15,572 nt of DNA from an uncultured Armatimonadota bacterium (GTDB taxonomy: Bacteria; Armatimonadota; Fimbriimonadia; Fimbriimonadales; Fimbriimonadaceae), in NCBI GenBank assembly GCA_946478935.1, contig CAMLEL010000014.1, forward strand, positions 1 through 15,572, in the 5' to 3' direction. Below are positions 6,737 to 13,242 of this stretch, one piece after another. The stretch's first letter is position 1. Each line of letters begins with the position of its first letter. The notes under the pieces were generated by a model that made no database searches, was not told the origin of the DNA, and saw only the letters and a list, made by a program, of their open reading frames with translations. A program made the position numbers and the translations under genes.

Positions 6737-7252
6737 ATGTTGCGATTTGAATACGCTCTCGATCGCAGCGGCTGGGCACAATTGGCAATCCTATGGGATC
6801 GAGGCTCGGTTGCATTTGACTTCAGCGACATCAATGACCCGCTTGAAGAGTTGGCTTCACAAGCGCGTTGGATAATCGATCCTGTTTACAGATCAGTGGT
6901 TGACTTCCCTGCATGCGCCTCGTTCTACGACGAGCCGGGCGAAGTGAAGTTATTCCTTGGATGGGACTCGCCTATCATTAATCCTCGAGATCGCTCAGAT
7001 AAGTTGGAAGATCGCCTACTGACGATTACGCTAAAGGGCGACGACGGAACGGAACTAGACGAGGAATTCGCTGTTCCCGCGGGAGAGTTCGCAGTTGCTG
7101 TGTACGATGTGTTGGCGCTGATTTGGGATCGGTTTGGCGTCATCCAGTATCGCGATCGCTGGTCGGGATTCGATTTTCCGCTTGCTCATTTCTCGGCCCT
7201 CGGAAGGATGCTTAAGAGAGAACTTCCCGGGCGGGGCCTATGGATCGTTTAG
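6737..7252 (+). CDS. Hypothetical protein, 171 residues, unrecognised
   Basis: I do not recognise this protein. It begins with ATG three bases after the VOC stop, so it is probably the third gene of the miaB transcription unit. It is acidic and soluble-looking, with no signal peptide, membrane segment or cysteine motif. The segment around residues 33-75 (DPLEELASQARWI... then YDEPGEVKLFLGW) resembles a loose pattern I recall from small uncharacterised or immunity-like proteins, namely a DPL helix followed by EPGE and a beta strand. That is memory and not a database match. A Trp/Phe-rich C-terminal third follows. Its base composition looks more AT-rich than miaB, which could mean later acquisition. 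Its TAG stop overlaps the stop of the opposing PIN gene. It could be a small antitoxin- or immunity-like partner, but nothing in the sequence proves it. Confidence 0.75.
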   Translation: MLRFEYALDRSGWAQLAILWDRGSVAFDFSDINDPLEELASQARWIIDPVYRSVVDFPACASFYDEPGEVKLFLGWDSPIINPRDRSDKLEDRLLTITLKGDDGTELDEEFAVPAGEFAVAVYDVLALIWDRFGVIQYRDRWSGFDFPLAHFSALGRMLKRELPGRGLWIV

Positions 7253-7686
7253 CCTGCGATCGGGTCGAAGACTTCGAACAAGCCGAAACGCTCGAAGTCG
7301 GCGACGTTTCGCGTGGCAAAGCGCTTGACGCCGTTTGCGGCAAGGTCAAAGGCTATGCGGGCATCGAATATGGCTCTTCGCGGGAATTCGTTGGAATTCG
7401 CCACGCTCCAAACTCGGTCAGACACATCGGTCGTCCCTTTCAGTTGAGTCCAATATCGGTTCTGACGGAAAGCCTGTATGGCGCCGACGGCCTCCGAAGC
7501 GCTCAGAGTTTTGGGCATCACAACCGGATTTCGAATCAGGTTGTACACCTCCATCAAGACCCACTCGGACACCGCAAACTCCTTGTTTGACAAGTTCTCG
7601 GTAAGGAAACGGCGCGAAGCCCCGTGTTCCTCCGTATCCGGATTCATCGCATAGATCAGGATGTTCGAATCGCAGCTAAGCATCAT
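7249..7686 (-). CDS. vapC: VapC-like PIN-domain ribonuclease (toxin)
   Basis: A 145-residue PIN domain. The expected acidic metal-binding residues are visible: Asp6 in CDSNILIYA, Glu46 in SEWVLMEVYN, Asp108 in IFDARIA, and the terminal TRNVADFERFG carrying Asp130. VapC toxins cleave specific RNAs, usually tRNA or the sarcin-ricin loop; the target is unknown here. The ATG at 7684-7686 overlaps the antitoxin TGA in the classic ATGA arrangement, which supports the start (a second ATG follows immediately) and indicates a co-translated toxin-antitoxin operon. Its TAA stop overlaps the TAG of the convergent 171-residue gene. All catalytic residues are intact, so I expect an active enzyme. Confidence 0.92.
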   Translation of the reverse strand: MMLSCDSNILIYAMNPDTEEHGASRRFLTENLSNKEFAVSEWVLMEVYNLIRNPVVMPKTLSASEAVGAIQAFRQNRYWTQLKGTTDVSDRVWSVANSNEFPRRAIFDARIAFDLAANGVKRFATRNVADFERFGLFEVFDPIAG

Positions 7687-7910
7687 GCGGCATCGTCATG
7701 GGCCAACTGACGCCATTCCGCAACCGGTCTCATGGGCACTCCCATCGAGATCGTGGGGATTACGGGCTCTTGCGGGTTGGACGGCGAATCCTCGATGACC
7801 TTCTCGATCCCTCGCCTCACAATATCCGACATGGTTCTTTCGGTTGCCTTGGCGGTGCTCTTCAAACGGTCGAACACCTCGTCTGGCAACTCGATTTGCA
7901 ATCGCTTCAT
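7683..7910 (-). CDS. vapB: VapB-like ribbon-helix-helix antitoxin
   Basis: 75 residues. The N-terminus RLQIELPDEVFDRLKSTAKA is a typical ribbon-helix-helix DNA-binding unit, with the beta-ribbon in RLQIELP. TERTMSDIVRRGIEKVIED forms the second helix. The C-terminal tail (about residues 45-75) would wrap the PIN toxin. VapB neutralises VapC and, with it, represses its own promoter. I chose ATG 7910 over ATG 7916 because the protein then starts MKRLQIELPDE, as homologues do, and because a consensus TATAAT sits exactly 6 bases upstream, as in leaderless genes. The upstream ATG would lie inside the spacer. The stop overlaps the vapC start by 4 bases. Confidence 0.9.
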   Translation of the reverse strand: MKRLQIELPDEVFDRLKSTAKATERTMSDIVRRGIEKVIEDSPSNPQEPVIPTISMGVPMRPVAEWRQLAHDDAA

Positions 7911-7944
7911 ACACATATTATACGTATGAGTAGAAAATGTGTAT
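7907..7944. promoter_or_regulatory. Inverted repeats over the vapBC promoter (likely VapB operator)
   Basis: ATACACAT (7909-7916) and ATGTGTAT (7937-7944) are a perfect 8-base inverted pair around the -10 region. Nested are TCATAC (7907-7912)/GTATGA (7924-7929) and the palindrome ATACGTAT (7920-7927). RHH antitoxins bind such repeats for autoregulation. Which repeat is the true operator cannot be decided by eye. Confidence 0.55.
7917..7922 (-). promoter_or_regulatory. Candidate -10 (TATAAT) for leaderless vapBC transcript
   Basis: Perfect TATAAT on the minus strand, 6 bases before the vapB ATG at 7910, so the predicted transcription start falls on the A of the ATG. No Shine-Dalgarno lies between them and no clear -35 is seen. 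Confidence 0.6.
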
Positions 7945-7988
7945 CGATTCTTCGAACCGCTCGTGTCTCACGCGCGCGGCCGAGCCAG

Positions 7989-7994
7989 TAAACT
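7989..7994 (+). promoter_or_regulatory. Possible -10 element upstream of ppa
   Basis: TAAACT ends 10 bases before the ppa ATG and would give a 5' leader of only a few bases; no Shine-Dalgarno is visible. No matching -35 is apparent, so this is weak. Confidence 0.3.
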
Positions 7995-8004
7995 CCCAAT
8001 ACCC

Positions 8005-8514
8005 ATGTCCCTGCTCGACGTCTCCATCGGCCCCAAGACCCCAGAAATCGTCAACACGATCATCGAGATCCCTCGCGGGTCCACGAACAAGTACGAAGTT
8101 GACCAGAAGTCGGGGGTTATCAAGCTCGACCGCGTTTTGTACTCACCACTCTTCTATCCGTTCGATTACGGATACATCCCACAAACCCACTACCTCGACG
8201 GCGACCCGCTCGATGTGCTCGTGCTCCTCAGCCATCCCACATTTCCCGGCTGTGTAATCGAGGCCAAGCCGATTGGTGTGCTAGAAATGACCGATGACAA
8301 GGGTCCGGACGAGAAGATACTGTGCGTGGCGACCAGGGATCCGCGCTACGGCTACCGCGACGACATGGATAAGGTGAACCCCCACACTCTCAAGGAAATC
8401 ACCCACTTCTTTGAGGTTTACAAGCACCTTGAGGACAAGGCCGTCGAAGTCAAGGATTGGCACGGGCACGAGTTGGCTTGGGAGCTTATCGAGAAGTATC
8501 GGACGGATCGCTGA
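8005..8514 (+). CDS. ppa: Inorganic pyrophosphatase (family I)
   Basis: Hydrolyses PPi to two phosphates in the cytoplasm, driving nucleotide, tRNA-charging and ADP-glucose synthesis. The 169-residue length is normal for a bacterial family I enzyme. The signature D65-G-D-P-L-D70 with the metal-binding aspartates is present. So are EIPRGSTNKYEVD for phosphate binding, YPFDYGYIP, and the acidic cluster MTDDKGPDEK holding Asp102. The ATG at 8005 begins MSLLDVSIGP, matching the family start. The longer frame from 7939 would run into the vapB regulatory region. The last 29 bases overlap the 3' end of the opposing acetyltransferase gene, so the two mRNAs are complementary at their ends. Confidence 0.96.
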   Translation: MSLLDVSIGPKTPEIVNTIIEIPRGSTNKYEVDQKSGVIKLDRVLYSPLFYPFDYGYIPQTHYLDGDPLDVLVLLSHPTFPGCVIEAKPIGVLEMTDDKGPDEKILCVATRDPRYGYRDDMDKVNPHTLKEITHFFEVYKHLEDKAVEVKDWHGHELAWELIEKYRTDR

Positions 8515-8956
8515 CCGGCGCTTCCATAGCCTTGACCATGCGGCGGTGCGGGATGCCAACTTCGACAAACTCGGGTCCGTCCACCTGGTATTCAAGGCGC
8601 AGATAGAATGGGACGGCAGTGTCTCGGGCATTGAGCACGATCATCGGCACCCCACGCTCCCGGGCCAGCGCTTCACTGCTATCCACCAACAAGCGTCCGA
8701 TCCCCATTCCCTGGTGGGATTCGGCCACCGCGACCTGACGCATCTTTAGCGTGCGGTCTGAGAGCGGAGTCAGAATCAGACACCCAGTTAAGACACCGTC
8801 CAAGTAGGCGCCCAAATGGATGTCGGTGGATTCGGCGGCCAGATCCATCGGGTCATAATCCAAGCCCAAAGGGGTCCGAAGAATTGTCCGGCGAAGCTCA
8901 ACGGATTGCCAGTAGGCGGGCGTGTCGTGAACGATCTCTTCAACAGAAATCTGCAA
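8486..8956 (-). CDS. GNAT-family N-acetyltransferase
   Basis: A 156-residue single-domain GNAT. The acetyl-CoA pyrophosphate-binding loop is HQGMGIGRLL (81-90), preceded by the strand MRQVAVAES and followed by IVLNARDTAVPFYLRLEYQ. The N-terminal RRTILRTPLGL resembles small uncharacterised GNATs of the ElaA-like type; the substrate is unknown. The start is TTG 8956, because the same frame carries the topA TGA stop only two codons upstream and the single codon between them is TGC. A GGAAG about 7 bases before the TTG is a weak Shine-Dalgarno. It therefore lies in frame with topA, separated by TGA-TGC, and is presumably co-transcribed and re-initiated. It converges on ppa with a 29-base overlap. 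Confidence 0.88.
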   Translation of the reverse strand: MQISVEEIVHDTPAYWQSVELRRTILRTPLGLDYDPMDLAAESTDIHLGAYLDGVLTGCLILTPLSDRTLKMRQVAVAESHQGMGIGRLLVDSSEALARERGVPMIVLNARDTAVPFYLRLEYQVDGPEFVEVGIPHRRMVKAMEAPVSDPSDTSR

Positions 8957-8959
8957 GCA

Positions 8960-11617
8960 TCACTTCCGTTTTGCAGTTGTGCGTTTTGCGGGCGACTTCT
9001 TCCGAACAAACTTCCGGGTGGAAGGGCCTGCCGCACGCTTTTTTGCCAACAGGTCGGTAGCTTCCTCAGCGCTCAGTGAAGCGGGGTCCTTACCCTTCGG
9101 CAGCGTGGCATTGGTTTCACCGTCGGTCACGTATGGCCCGAATCGTCCGCTCATCACCTTGACTTCCCCGGCGGCGCCTTCCAATTTGCCAAACACCTGA
9201 ATCGGCTCGATCGCTTTCCTGGCGGCTCGTTGAAACTTGGGCTGACTCAAGATTTCGACGGCCTCATTCACGCTTAGTGCGGCTCCCGCCCGCCAATCCT
9301 CAATGTTCCGAATTTCGGGGCCGCATTGGATGTAGGGTCCATATTTACCGATTCGGAAGTCGATGGAGTTGCCATTTTCTGGATGCGTCCCAATCACTTT
9401 GGGCAGCGAGCAAAGGAGGTCCAGGTCTTCTTGGGAAAGAGTACGGGGATCGACGTTGGGGGGCAGGCTGACCCACGTGGGTTTGACCTTCGCCTCGATC
9501 TCTTCCGGTGTGCGCTCCACCTCCAGGTAGTAGCCCTGACGCTGCTTCAGCAGAAGATTCCTTCCCGACTGCGGATGTTTGCCAATCGACTCCGCTTGGG
9601 GCGCCTTTTGATTGAAGAGCTCGAGGGCTCGCTCGATCGTCAAATCGGACGGAGCCAGGTCGTCCGGGACGTTTGCATACTTCTTGCTCTCACCCTCGCC
9701 GAGCTGCAAGAACGCATCTCCGTCTTTGCCATTTCGAACTAAGATCGGCTCGTTCGTATCCGGGTGATGACCCACGACATAGGCCGGATAAGGTAACTCC
9801 TTCTTCCGCTCATCCACGGCTTTCTTGAGCCCTTGCTTCTGTCCCGATCCCAAGAAGAATTCCGTCAAATAACGCTTGGAGCTCACTTTTCCGGAAGCGA
9901 TCTCATCGAGCTCGTCATCCATGTTGCGCGTAAAGTCAAGTTCCATGAACTCCGCAAACCCAGTTTCCAACACCTGCCTTGTCAGGAACGCGGTAAAAGT
10001 GGGAACGAGCTGCTTGCCAGATTTTCGAACATAGCCTCGATCCAAGATGACGCTGATGATCGATGCATAAGTGCTGGGGCGGCCAATGCCTCGACTTTCC
10101 AACTCCTTGATCAGGGTGGCTTCCGTGAATCGTGCTGGAGGCTTGGTTTCGTGTTCCAACGTATCGAGCTTGGCGAGGGCGACTTCCCCTCCTTCCTTTA
10201 AACGTGGAAGCTTTCGCTCGCCCGATTCTTTCTCCGCGACTTCGTCGTCGAGCCCTTCCAGGTACACGCGCCGATACCCGTCAAACAGAATTTGCTTGCC
10301 GCTAGCTCGAAAGAGGGAATCATCGACGGTGATCTCGACCTCTGTTCGAAGGACGTCCGCATTCTTCATCTGACTCGCGACGGTTCGCTTCCAAATCAGG
10401 TCATAAAGCTTGAACTGATCGTCGGTAAGAAATGATTTGATCTCGCTCGGCTTTCGGAGGGCATCGGTGGGTCGGATGGCTTCATGAGCTTCCTGTGCGT
10501 TTCGAACTTTGCTGGTGTAGCGATTCGCTTTGTCTGGCAGGCAATCCGGATAGTCGCGGCCGATGAGTCCGCGAAGGTTGTCCAATGCTGCTGAACTCAG
10601 GGTAAGGCTGTCGGTTCGCATGTAGGTAATCAAACCGATTTGCTCGCCTGAAATGGACACGCCTTCATAGAGTGACTGAGCAATCCGCATGGTGCGGTCG
10701 GCGCTGAACCCAAACTTGCGGTTCGCATCTTGCTGCAGCGTGGTGGTCATAAACGGAGCGTATGGTTTTTCCTGACCTGCTGTCTCCGCCAGCTTGGTGA
10801 CGACCCAAGGTTTGGCCACTCGCAGGCGATCACCCAGCGCCCCGGCCTGTGCTCCATCCAAGACCAAAACGGTTCCCGCACCTTTGAGCTGACCCGAGGT
10901 TGGATCAAAATCAGCGCCGGTTGCCACACGCTGACCCCCGACAGATTTGAGTTCAGCCTCAAACTGTACGCCGTCGTGCGCCAGAGTTGCCTTCAAATCC
11001 CAATAGACTGCACTGCGGAAGTCCCGGCGCTGAATTTCTCGCTCGACGATAAGCTTGACCGCTGGACTTTGGACTCGCCCCGCGCTCAAGTTCTTCATGA
11101 CTCGTGACCACAGGACGGGCGAGAGCGTGTATCCGTAAAGACGGTCCAAAATTCTCCGAGCCTCTTGTGCTTCAACGAGGCCCTCGTCAATCCGCCGTGG
11201 GTTTCGGAGCGCTTCCAGGATCGCATCCTTGGTGATTTCGTGAAATGCGATCCGAGTGACCTTCACCCCTTTTGATGGCTTCAGCGTTTGAAGCAGGTGC
11301 CAAGAGATGGATTCGCCTTCGCGATCTTCGTCAGTCGCGAGGATCAGCTCTTCTTTGCCCTTCAGAGCTTGCCGAAGCTTGGAGACCTGTTGAGCCTTTT
11401 CCGGCGGAACCTCATAGATGGGTTCGAACTCGTTATCCACATCCACCGAGTAGTCCGCCCACCACTTCTTCCGCAACTCTTCAGGAAGACCCTTGGCATT
11501 GGGATGCAGGTCGCGAATATGGCCAATACTGGCAAGGACGTCGTAATCGGAGCCCAAGTAGCTTCCGATCGTCTTGGCCTTCGCCGGCGACTCAACAATC
11601 ACGAGTTTCTTTGCCAT
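8960..11617 (-). CDS. topA: DNA topoisomerase I (type IA)
   Basis: Relaxes negative supercoils by passing one strand through a transient break. The 885-residue product has a TOPRIM domain with Glu9 (VIVESPAKAKT) and the acidic D96-E-D-R-E-G-E102. The catalytic domain carries the nucleophile Tyr332 in GLITYMRTDS, and VQSPAVKLI and RFTEATLIKELE follow the family pattern. The C-terminus has no Cys4 zinc fingers. It has instead about four topoisomerase C-terminal repeats (for example GKHPQSGRN, GTHPENGNS with GKYGPYIQ, and GRFGPYVTDG), then a Lys/Arg-rich tail KKSPAKRTTAKRK, a layout known from actinobacterial TopA, where such tails aid DNA binding. The ATG at 11617 starts MAKKLVIVESPAKAKT, as usual. 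A good candidate promoter lies about 58 bases upstream. Confidence 0.98.
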   Translation of the reverse strand: MAKKLVIVESPAKAKTIGSYLGSDYDVLASIGHIRDLHPNAKGLPEELRKKWWADYSVDVDNEFEPIYEVPPEKAQQVSKLRQALKGKEELILATDEDREGESISWHLLQTLKPSKGVKVTRIAFHEITKDAILEALRNPRRIDEGLVEAQEARRILDRLYGYTLSPVLWSRVMKNLSAGRVQSPAVKLIVEREIQRRDFRSAVYWDLKATLAHDGVQFEAELKSVGGQRVATGADFDPTSGQLKGAGTVLVLDGAQAGALGDRLRVAKPWVVTKLAETAGQEKPYAPFMTTTLQQDANRKFGFSADRTMRIAQSLYEGVSISGEQIGLITYMRTDSLTLSSAALDNLRGLIGRDYPDCLPDKANRYTSKVRNAQEAHEAIRPTDALRKPSEIKSFLTDDQFKLYDLIWKRTVASQMKNADVLRTEVEITVDDSLFRASGKQILFDGYRRVYLEGLDDEVAEKESGERKLPRLKEGGEVALAKLDTLEHETKPPARFTEATLIKELESRGIGRPSTYASIISVILDRGYVRKSGKQLVPTFTAFLTRQVLETGFAEFMELDFTRNMDDELDEIASGKVSSKRYLTEFFLGSGQKQGLKKAVDERKKELPYPAYVVGHHPDTNEPILVRNGKDGDAFLQLGEGESKKYANVPDDLAPSDLTIERALELFNQKAPQAESIGKHPQSGRNLLLKQRQGYYLEVERTPEEIEAKVKPTWVSLPPNVDPRTLSQEDLDLLCSLPKVIGTHPENGNSIDFRIGKYGPYIQCGPEIRNIEDWRAGAALSVNEAVEILSQPKFQRAARKAIEPIQVFGKLEGAAGEVKVMSGRFGPYVTDGETNATLPKGKDPASLSAEEATDLLAKKRAAGPSTRKFVRKKSPAKRTTAKRK

Positions 11618-11672
11618 AGCTTCAATCTGCGCGCAGGTCCGGTCGAAACATCTTCGTTGCGAATCGGCGCGT

Positions 11673-11711
11673 GCATCCTACCCGCATTACAGGACCTGAC
11701 AAGCAGGATGC
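11673..11711. repeat. 7-base inverted repeat bracketing the topA promoter
   Basis: GCATCCT (11673-11679) and AGGATGC (11705-11711) form a perfect inverted pair with 25 bases between. The left arm overlaps the candidate -10 and the right arm lies just outside the -35. It could be an operator pair; the loop is too long and there is no T-run, so a terminator is unlikely. Confidence 0.45.
11675..11702 (-). promoter_or_regulatory. Candidate sigma-70-type promoter for topA
   Basis: On the minus strand TTGTCA (11697-11702, five of six consensus bases) is followed after 16 bases by TAGGAT (11675-11680). It would give a 5' leader of about 50 bases before the topA ATG. This is the most complete -35/-10 pair in the window. 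Confidence 0.55.
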
Positions 11712-11802
11712 TAGTTCCCTTTTCCCAGCAACGAAACCAATCTTTTCTTTTTTGCACGCCGGCCCATCGCCGAACGTCATACAGAGCACAAGACTTCTCG
11801 TC

Positions 11803-11808
11803 TAGACT
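11803..11808 (+). promoter_or_regulatory. Possible -10 element upstream of the transglutaminase-like gene
   Basis: TAGACT, followed by AA, lies 15 bases before the ATG at 11824; the same hexamer precedes miaB. It would give a leader of roughly 9 bases. No -35 was recognised. Confidence 0.35.
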
Positions 11809-11823
11809 AATTTGGTTCCACTC

Positions 11824-13242
11824 ATGAGACGCATTTTCTTCATCTTTCTGCTCCTCCTGACGTCATTATCGATCGCTCAGGACACGTACCTTGGGCTCTA
11901 TCTGCAGGGGACGAAACTGGGTCATGCCCATTACCGGCAATCCGACGATGTGCTCGATGGCAAACCGGTCAAACGGAACGATTCGAAAACCGTTATCAAT
12001 GCCGGTCTTTTGGGTGCGGCGATGTCGATGGAAATCCAATCCGTCTCTTGGACGGATGGAAACGGACGCCCGTTGCGAATGAAGTTTGTCTCCACCAGTG
12101 CGGGCCGAACTCAAACCCTGGATGCCGTTTTTGCTGGTCAATCGGTCCTGCTGGACATTGTCAACAACGGCGTTGCCAGCAAGAAGACGTTGTCGATTCC
12201 ACCCGGCGGCGAAGTGGTGGATGACCCGCTTACGCCTTTGCTTTCGGGCGGCCAATCCGCAGGTACGAAGAAGACGATCTATCTGCTCGATCCCACGACC
12301 GCTTCATTGATCAAGAACGAAGTAATCCTGCGCGGCCCCGGCGAAGCCAATGTGAAGGGCAAAAAAGTCTCTGGGATCAAAGTCGAGATTATCGACCCCC
12401 GCGCCAATACAACGGTCTATGTTTCCAGCAAGGGAGATTTGATCAAAGCCGAGGGGCCAATGGGAATCGAAATGATCCCTGAATCAAAGGAGGAGGCACT
12501 TGGAACCGGTGCGGATACGAACTACCGACCCTCGGTGGATCTGGCCCTTTTGACTAGTATCCGAACCGACAAGCCCATCAAAGAACCGAACAAGCTCGGT
12601 CGGCTGCGAATGCGGATTTCAGGTCGGGACCTATCCAAGATTCCCCACGATACTCACCAGTCTCGCAATGGGAAAGGCGATGTCTGGCTGGTGACCGTGC
12701 ATCCTCAGAAACTGGCGGCGGCCGCTGGCTCGACGATCGCTCAAGCGGCCAAGTCCAAGCCAGAGTGGCTCAAGCCAAGTCTTCATATCCCGAGCCAATC
12801 CACACAGTTCAAAGCGCTGGCCAAGCAGATTGTCGCGGGTGAAACGAATGTCAAGAAAGCGGCACTCAAAATCAAATCCTACGTGCAGAAGACGATGCAG
12901 CCCAATGCCGGCATCGGAGTGTTGCGAGATGCAACGGAGATCGTGAAGACCAAGGAAGGGGTGTGCCGAGACTACGCCATCCTCACCGCGACGCTCATGC
13001 GGTCCGCTGGGATTCCCACGCGAGTAGCAAGCGGACTGGTCAACTGGGATGGTAACTTCTACTATCACGCCTGGGTAGAAGTCTGGGACGGGCAACGCTG
13101 GCTGGGAATGGATTCCACTACAGCAGAGCCACAAATATCGGCGACCCATATAAAATTGGCAGACGGGAACGTCGAGGACGCATTTACTTTCACTTTCTTG
13201 GACAAAGTTAAAATCGAAGTGTTGGAGGCCAAACGCTGGTAG
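11824..13242 (+). CDS. Secreted transglutaminase-like (papain-fold) protein
   Basis: 472 residues. A Sec signal peptide covers MRRIFFIFLLLLTSLSIAQD with likely cleavage after Ala18, so the protein acts outside the cytoplasmic membrane. There is no lipobox cysteine. Residues about 20-330 form a beta-rich N-terminal region that I do not recognise. The C-terminal part is a transglutaminase-like cysteine protease/peptidase fold with the full triad: Cys381 in KEGVCRDYAILTATLMRSAGIP, His415 in YYHAWVEVW and Asp430 in WLGMDSTTAEP. Such domains in bacteria usually act as proteases or peptide-modifying enzymes rather than cross-linkers. The start is ATG 11824; the TTG at 11812 would add four residues ahead of a good signal peptide. 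The 3' end carries the Shine-Dalgarno and probable start of the next gene, so the two are likely coupled. Confidence 0.9.
   Translation: MRRIFFIFLLLLTSLSIAQDTYLGLYLQGTKLGHAHYRQSDDVLDGKPVKRNDSKTVINAGLLGAAMSMEIQSVSWTDGNGRPLRMKFVSTSAGRTQTLDAVFAGQSVLLDIVNNGVASKKTLSIPPGGEVVDDPLTPLLSGGQSAGTKKTIYLLDPTTASLIKNEVILRGPGEANVKGKKVSGIKVEIIDPRANTTVYVSSKGDLIKAEGPMGIEMIPESKEEALGTGADTNYRPSVDLALLTSIRTDKPIKEPNKLGRLRMRISGRDLSKIPHDTHQSRNGKGDVWLVTVHPQKLAAAAGSTIAQAAKSKPEWLKPSLHIPSQSTQFKALAKQIVAGETNVKKAALKIKSYVQKTMQPNAGIGVLRDATEIVKTKEGVCRDYAILTATLMRSAGIPTRVASGLVNWDGNFYYHAWVEVWDGQRWLGMDSTTAEPQISATHIKLADGNVEDAFTFTFLDKVKIEVLEAKRW
13224..13238 (+). promoter_or_regulatory. Shine-Dalgarno plus CTG start of the YacL-like gene
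   Basis: GGAGG at 13224-13228 stands 7 bases before CTG 13236-13238, inside the end of the preceding gene. This is the best Shine-Dalgarno spacing near the gene and decides the start in favour of CTG. Confidence 0.55.

Noticed and set aside
11618..11823. Small RNA or small protein in the topA/transglutaminase gap
   Set aside because: No start with Shine-Dalgarno and no stem plus T-run; the gap is explained by two divergent promoters.
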